Assembly (NCBI RefSeq): GCF_011601265.1
Contig: NZ_JAAOLX010000003.1
Location: 372,001-436,000, forward strand
Length of the DNA stretch: 64,000 nucleotides
Direction of reading: 5' to 3'
Source of the DNA: Iodobacter violaceini
Lineage (GTDB): Bacteria > Pseudomonadota > Gammaproteobacteria > Burkholderiales > Chitinibacteraceae
The notes under the pieces are model-generated. The model had not been told where the DNA came from, did no database searches, and worked only from the letters and a program-made list of their open reading frames with translations. Position 1 is the stretch's first letter; the number at the start of each line of letters is the position of its first letter. The translations under genes and the position numbers were made by a program. Shown piece by piece: positions 59,845 through 64,000 of the stretch.

Positions 59845-61986
59845 ATGAATATTTTCTCGCTTTTTCGCCGCTATCCCGTGGCGCTGCGAACTTTTCTAGT
59901 GGGGCTTCTGCTCACAGCCGGCTTACAGCTTTGGCTTAATTTTCAGCACCAGGCCCATGTACAAGCCCAGCTAAATCAGCTTGCCCACCTCTATGCAGAA
60001 CGGATTGAATCCAGATTAGATGCAGAAATCAATATTTTGCGCGGCATACAAAATGCCTTTATTGCCAATCCTGATCTTGATAAAAAAACATTCTCTGCCA
60101 TTTTAAAACAACAAAATATTCAAGGACGCTTTCCCGATTTTGTATCCGTCCAATTTATCCGGGAAATCATTTCCTCTGACCTTGAACGTTTTATAAAAAA
60201 CCGCCAGCTTGATGACCCCGCCTTTAACGTTCAGCAAGACAGCCCCCGCCCAGTTTACCAAATCATTGACTACATCTTCCCTGAGCATGCTGTATTACAT
60301 GAATCTGAAGGATTAGAAATCAGCGGGCAAACGGCCAATTTAACAGCAATAGAATATGCCCGGGATCAGGGGCGTGGCGTAGCATCCCCCACTTATCAAT
60401 TAAAGGGATATAAAAACTCCCCTCTTGGTTTTGTTATTCGTTTTCCTGTATATACCCCAAATAAATCACTGAACAATCAAAAAGAAAGGCGTGCTGCATT
60501 TATAGGCTCATTAGGTGCCACATTTACAATCGATAAAATGATTTTGTGGATTGGGCATGATGCAGAAAAAAACATTCGTATTCAGCTGCAAGATACAGGC
60601 ACTACTTCTGGTTTAAATGATGCAGAAAAAAGCAAAATCATTTATGCAACCAAATCCATTGCCAGCAATTTTAATGAATTAAGTGCCAGCTCATTAATAC
60701 AGTTTCCTGGCAGACAATGGCGGCTAAGCTTATTTGCCACATCAGGCAGCTTTCCAAGACCTTATTCATTAGATTACTTTATCTGGATACTGGGCGTTTC
60801 TCTCTCCGCTTTTATTGCCTTTCTTTTGCAAAGACAACGCAATAATCGGGAATCTGCCCTTGATCTGGCTGAACAAATCACTCAGGACTTACGCAAAAAC
60901 GAGCTTCATTACCAGCAGGTTGCCCAGCTGACAGAAGATGCACATGATTTAATTATCAGCCGTGATTTAAATGGAAAAATCACTTATGCAAATCGTGCGG
61001 CCCGGATTTATTTCGCCGACAACACCCCCATTTTGCTTGGAAAGAATAAACCTCTTTTACTTTCTGCAGAATTGGCCATCAACGAAACCCCCATACAGCA
61101 AGAATGCCAGCACCGGCATTCCGATGGTGAATTGCATTATTTTGAACTCACGCTTTTCCCGCTTTTTAATCAGGAAAATGAGCGTTCAGGTTTTGCCATG
61201 TTTGCACACAATATCACCCAGCACAAAGAGCTGATTATTGAGTTACAAAAAAGCCGCGAACGTTTTTCGGCTTTAGTTGAGCTTGCTGCTGACTGGTACT
61301 GGGAGCAGGATAAAGACTTCCGTTTTACTCAGGTATCACCCGGTTTTTTTAATTCATACGCGCTTAGCCGCAAGTCTGTCATTGGCCATTACCGCTGGGA
61401 ATTAAGCGATGGCCGTTTATCAACAGAAGAATGGCGGATACATAAAGCATTGCTGGAAGCCCACCGCAGCTTTCATGATTTTATTTACACGCTCAAAGTG
61501 GGAACAGACAGCCTTATTGTCCGTATTTCAGGGCAACCCTTTTATAATGAGCGCGGAGAGTTTCTGGGTTACCGCGGAGTGGGCTATGACATTACGGCCA
61601 GCAGAAGTAATGAGCAGGCTATTCATCTTGAGCAGCAAAGAATTGCTTCTATATTAAATTCGATGGCCGATGGCGTCATTACTATTGCATTAAACGGCGA
61701 TGTGGAATTCATTAATCCTGCGGCGGTGCGATTACTTAATTGCCGTACAGCAGCAAGCATAGGGAAACATATTGATCATATATATCAGGTTGTTTCTTCA
61801 GAAGACCACAGCCCTTTAACTTCCTTATTTTCAATTGCACTGGATTTTATAGAAAAGAATCCCGCTTCAAGAACCGTACTGCTCAATACCCATCAACAAT
61901 CGTTACTCATTCAGGAATCAGTAATTCATTTAAAAAACAGCAAGGGGACGCTCACGGGACTCGCACTGATTTTCCGGCCTGTCTGA
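59845..61986 (+). CDS. CHASE-PAS-PAS-PAS membrane sensor lacking an output domain
   Basis: A 713-residue protein. A membrane helix lies at about 15-33, a CHASE sensory domain covers about 75-300 (RGIQNAFIANPDLDKKTFSAIL; FPDFVSVQFIREI), a second helix lies at about 312-332, and three PAS domains follow: about 360-465, 475-590 and 605-713. The last PAS ends GLALIFRPV and stop. Related proteins continue with a GGDEF, EAL or kinase domain just after this FRDV-type end. No such domain exists here. The opposite-strand kinase gene ends 11 bases past the stop. It is therefore probably a truncated regulator or a partner-only sensor. The GC-poor codon use also differs from its neighbours. Confidence 0.85.
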   Translation: MNIFSLFRRYPVALRTFLVGLLLTAGLQLWLNFQHQAHVQAQLNQLAHLYAERIESRLDAEINILRGIQNAFIANPDLDKKTFSAILKQQNIQGRFPDFVSVQFIREIISSDLERFIKNRQLDDPAFNVQQDSPRPVYQIIDYIFPEHAVLHESEGLEISGQTANLTAIEYARDQGRGVASPTYQLKGYKNSPLGFVIRFPVYTPNKSLNNQKERRAAFIGSLGATFTIDKMILWIGHDAEKNIRIQLQDTGTTSGLNDAEKSKIIYATKSIASNFNELSASSLIQFPGRQWRLSLFATSGSFPRPYSLDYFIWILGVSLSAFIAFLLQRQRNNRESALDLAEQITQDLRKNELHYQQVAQLTEDAHDLIISRDLNGKITYANRAARIYFADNTPILLGKNKPLLLSAELAINETPIQQECQHRHSDGELHYFELTLFPLFNQENERSGFAMFAHNITQHKELIIELQKSRERFSALVELAADWYWEQDKDFRFTQVSPGFFNSYALSRKSVIGHYRWELSDGRLSTEEWRIHKALLEAHRSFHDFIYTLKVGTDSLIVRISGQPFYNERGEFLGYRGVGYDITASRSNEQAIHLEQQRIASILNSMADGVITIALNGDVEFINPAAVRLLNCRTAASIGKHIDHIYQVVSSEDHSPLTSLFSIALDFIEKNPASRTVLLNTHQQSLLIQESVIHLKNSKGTLTGLALIFRPV

Positions 61987-61996
61987 ACAGACCGGT

Positions 61997-63442
61997 TCAG
62001 GGCAACGTAATGGAGACCCACAGCCCCCCCTGTGGATGATTGCTCAGCACAAGCGTTCCGCCATGAGCCTGAATAATATTTTGTGCAATGCCTAATCCCA
62101 GCCCCATGCCCTGCTGATTGCTGTTTCTGCCATGCTCTAAACGGGTATAGGGCTGAAACAGCGTAGATAAAGCTTCGGGCGGAACGCCTGGCCCATCATC
62201 ATGAATGGTGATATTTGTTCCTGCATCCACCTTGCTGACTGCAATCCTTGCAGCCTTACCATACAGCAGGGCGTTATCCAGCAAATTAACCAAGGCGCGG
62301 CGCAGGGCCAGCGGCTTTGCTTTTACTTTCAGCCCAGAGGGCTGATAAACCACATTATGACCTGCCAGCAAGGCATCTCTGACCATACGGCCAATCAGCT
62401 GATCCAGAGCCAGCTCGGTATGGTTTTCATGGATATCCGTGTCTTTTACGCTTTGCAAAGCGCCCTTCACCATCATATCCAGCTCGTCTAAATCTTCATG
62501 AAACGCCTGGCCTGCCTCTTCATCATCCAGCAGCTCGGCACGTAATTTCAGCCGGGTAATCGGCGTGCGTAAATCATGTGAGATTGAAGCAAACAGGCGC
62601 TCTCTGTCTTCTAAATACTGCTGAATACGCTCGCGCATCGCAGTAAATGCCCTTGCTGTGCGCACAAACTCCTGGCTGCCTGTTTCTGGCAGCGCAGGCG
62701 ATTCGCCCTTACCAAAAGCAACCGCCGCTTCTGATAAGGCCGCCAGCGGCTGAGTAATCCAGCTCACCACCAAAATTGAAAGCAACAAGACAGTGGCAAG
62801 GGTTAAGCCCTGCAAGAGCAGGCGATCAAACGGTAATGGATTGCCATTGTCTAAAAAGTAGGGATCCGGCATCAGGGTGGCGAGATACAGCCAGCCCCCC
62901 GGCTCGATCTCTGCCTGAATAACCAAAACCGGAGCGGGCCGGGGCTTAATCAGCAAGGTGTGCTGCACCCATTCTTCGGGCAGATCGGCAACGGTTACGC
63001 CTTCATCAGACACCACCAGCCCATCCGGCATGGCAAAACCAATGCGGGCCTCTGCTAATCTTGGTAAATCATGAATAAGCGTACGCCTTACTGTATCCAG
63101 CACAGCTTTAGAAAGCACAGATTCAGGGATATCTTTAATTTCTACCGGGGCGCGGTTCACGCTGACAAAAAAACGCGTACCGCCCATATCGCGCAGTTGT
63201 TCAATCAGAATAGGCCGGTAATTGGGTGGCAGGCTCTGAAAAAAACGTAAGGCGCTCGCAGCGCCAGCACCAATATGCTGAGCTGCAGCACCTGCCTCCA
63301 GTGCGGCTTTACTCTTAAGCTGATTAGCCCAAAGCAAATTACCAATCAGCATGGTGGTCAGCACCCCAAGCACCATCACTAAAGATAATCGTCCCAGCAG
63401 AGAAGGCGGCATCAAACGCCGGGCCAGGCGGCTAAGGCGCAT
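61997..63442 (-). CDS. EnvZ-type sensor histidine kinase
   Basis: A 481-residue membrane kinase. Membrane helices at about 16-40 and 208-230 flank a periplasmic domain of about 165 residues. HAMP is at about 231-285, the phosphorylated His is in SISHDLRTPITRLKLRAELLDDE, and the ATP boxes are LVNLLDNALLYG, HDDGPGVP and GMGLGLGIAQNII. The N-terminus overlaps the 3' end of the response regulator by 11 bases, so the two form one operon. It is most similar in layout to EnvZ-like and related kinases; the signal is unknown. Confidence 0.9.
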   Translation of the reverse strand: MRLSRLARRLMPPSLLGRLSLVMVLGVLTTMLIGNLLWANQLKSKAALEAGAAAQHIGAGAASALRFFQSLPPNYRPILIEQLRDMGGTRFFVSVNRAPVEIKDIPESVLSKAVLDTVRRTLIHDLPRLAEARIGFAMPDGLVVSDEGVTVADLPEEWVQHTLLIKPRPAPVLVIQAEIEPGGWLYLATLMPDPYFLDNGNPLPFDRLLLQGLTLATVLLLSILVVSWITQPLAALSEAAVAFGKGESPALPETGSQEFVRTARAFTAMRERIQQYLEDRERLFASISHDLRTPITRLKLRAELLDDEEAGQAFHEDLDELDMMVKGALQSVKDTDIHENHTELALDQLIGRMVRDALLAGHNVVYQPSGLKVKAKPLALRRALVNLLDNALLYGKAARIAVSKVDAGTNITIHDDGPGVPPEALSTLFQPYTRLEHGRNSNQQGMGLGLGIAQNIIQAHGGTLVLSNHPQGGLWVSITLP

Positions 63443-64000
63443 GGCTGGTACTTACCTGAGCAGAAAAAACATAACCCGCGCCCCTTACTGTTTTAATCAG
63501 CTCTGGCTGTTTGCCATCATCGTGCAGGCGCTGGCGCAAGCGGCTGATTTGCACATCTAATGATCGGTCCAGTGGTCCTACATCCCGGCCACGGGTTTGC
63601 TCGGCCAGGATGTTTCTGTCCAGGATTTGCCCTGAATGCTCGGCAAAGTATTTAAGCAGCTGAAAATCCAGGCCAGTCAGCACCACATTCACACCCGCCG
63701 GATCAACCAGGCTGCGCTCTACGGTATCTAAGCAAAAACCAAGAAAATGATAGTAGCGCGGTGCAATGGCATTATCTAAACCACTGCGTCTGTGAATCGC
63801 CTTGATACGGGCCAGTAATTCGCGCGGATTATAGGGCTTGGCAATATAGTCATCCGCACCCAGCTCCAACCCCACAATCCGGTCCGTTTCATCCGAATTG
63901 GCAGTCAGCATAATAATAGCCACATTCGATTGCCGTCTTACCGCCTGGCAAAGCGCAAAGCCATCGGTGTCCGGCAGCATCACATCCAGAATCACAAGGC
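63432..64000 (-). CDS. OmpR-family response regulator (5' end outside window)
   Basis: The N-terminal part is cut by the window edge. The receiver domain shows the phosphorylated Asp in LVILDVMLPDTDGF and the conserved YIAKPYNPREL; the winged-helix domain (LTGLDFQLLKYFAEHSGQILDRNILAEQTRGRDVGPLDRSLDVQISRLRQRL) is at the C-terminus. The visible 189 codons suggest about 50 residues are missing. It pairs with the kinase gene at 61997. Target genes are unknown. Confidence 0.9.
   Translation of the reverse strand, partial: LVILDVMLPDTDGFALCQAVRRQSNVAIIMLTANSDETDRIVGLELGADDYIAKPYNPRELLARIKAIHRRSGLDNAIAPRYYHFLGFCLDTVERSLVDPAGVNVVLTGLDFQLLKYFAEHSGQILDRNILAEQTRGRDVGPLDRSLDVQISRLRQRLHDDGKQPELIKTVRGAGYVFSAQVSTSHAP

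Overview
The window looks like chromosome from a betaproteobacterium of the Neisseriales/Chromobacteriaceae type. An Iodobacter-like organism is my best guess, inferred from gene content rather than proven. Supporting signs are moderate GC, an S-adenosylhomocysteine (SAH) riboswitch before ahcY, a proteobacterial gshA-gshB pair followed by a sugar-less PTS (EIIA-HPr-EI), a PEP-CTERM surface protein, and close coding density with few mobile elements. I saw no rRNA, tRNA, CRISPR array, transposase or phage gene. The window opens inside lpoB and closes inside a response-regulator gene, both on the minus strand.

Layout. 1-2450: envelope lipoprotein operon (COG3014 protein, YcfL-like, LpoB). 2631-4418: promoter, SAH riboswitch, a start-codon hairpin, ahcY and terminator. 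4437-12187: two solute-binding proteins, argP, a TRIC-type channel and two secreted S9 peptidases. 12525-16254: Xaa-Pro aminopeptidase, a REPIN-like palindrome pair, GST, grxD and prmC. 16480-19210: a mgtE plus CLC operon whose CLC protein looks like a fluoride/proton antiporter. 19710-22469: a GGDEF-EAL regulator. 22523-24875: DUF2491/PspA-like cluster. 25026-26165: a chimeric ORF, with the start of an FMN reductase fused to a polymorphic-toxin HINT module. 26116-32888: an eight-gene, tightly overlapped lipid/photooxidative-stress-type operon facing a TetR gene. 33753-40055: gshA, gshB, apbE and PTS genes, with duplicated 3' ends of gshB and of the EIIA gene left behind. 40206-43323: two LpxL-family acyltransferases and metK. 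43338-46759: PEP-CTERM protein, EamA exporter and AraC regulator. 46961-52437: a four-gene membrane glycosylation-like cluster (DUF2298, GT2, flippase-like LPG_synthase_TM, FAD oxidoreductase) of unknown product. 52498-53461: YidB and ferredoxin. 53596-57370: rstA, rstB, an asr-like repeat protein and a ydgD-like protease, with an RstA-box-like site. 57403-59770: proA, nadD, rsfS. 59845-61986: a CHASE-PAS sensor with no output domain. 61997-64000: an OmpR/EnvZ-type two-component pair.

How the genes fit together. ahcY and metK are two arms of the activated-methyl cycle. The SAM they support feeds PrmC and the cyclopropane/furan-fatty-acid-type methyltransferase. gshA, gshB, grxD and the GST form a glutathione set. 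The RstAB-Asr-YdgD run places regulator, periplasmic acid-shock protein and periplasmic protease side by side, which suggests one acid/envelope stress module. The least understood parts are the DUF2298-GT2-flippase-FAD cluster, the HINT chimera and the paired 3'-end gene remnants.
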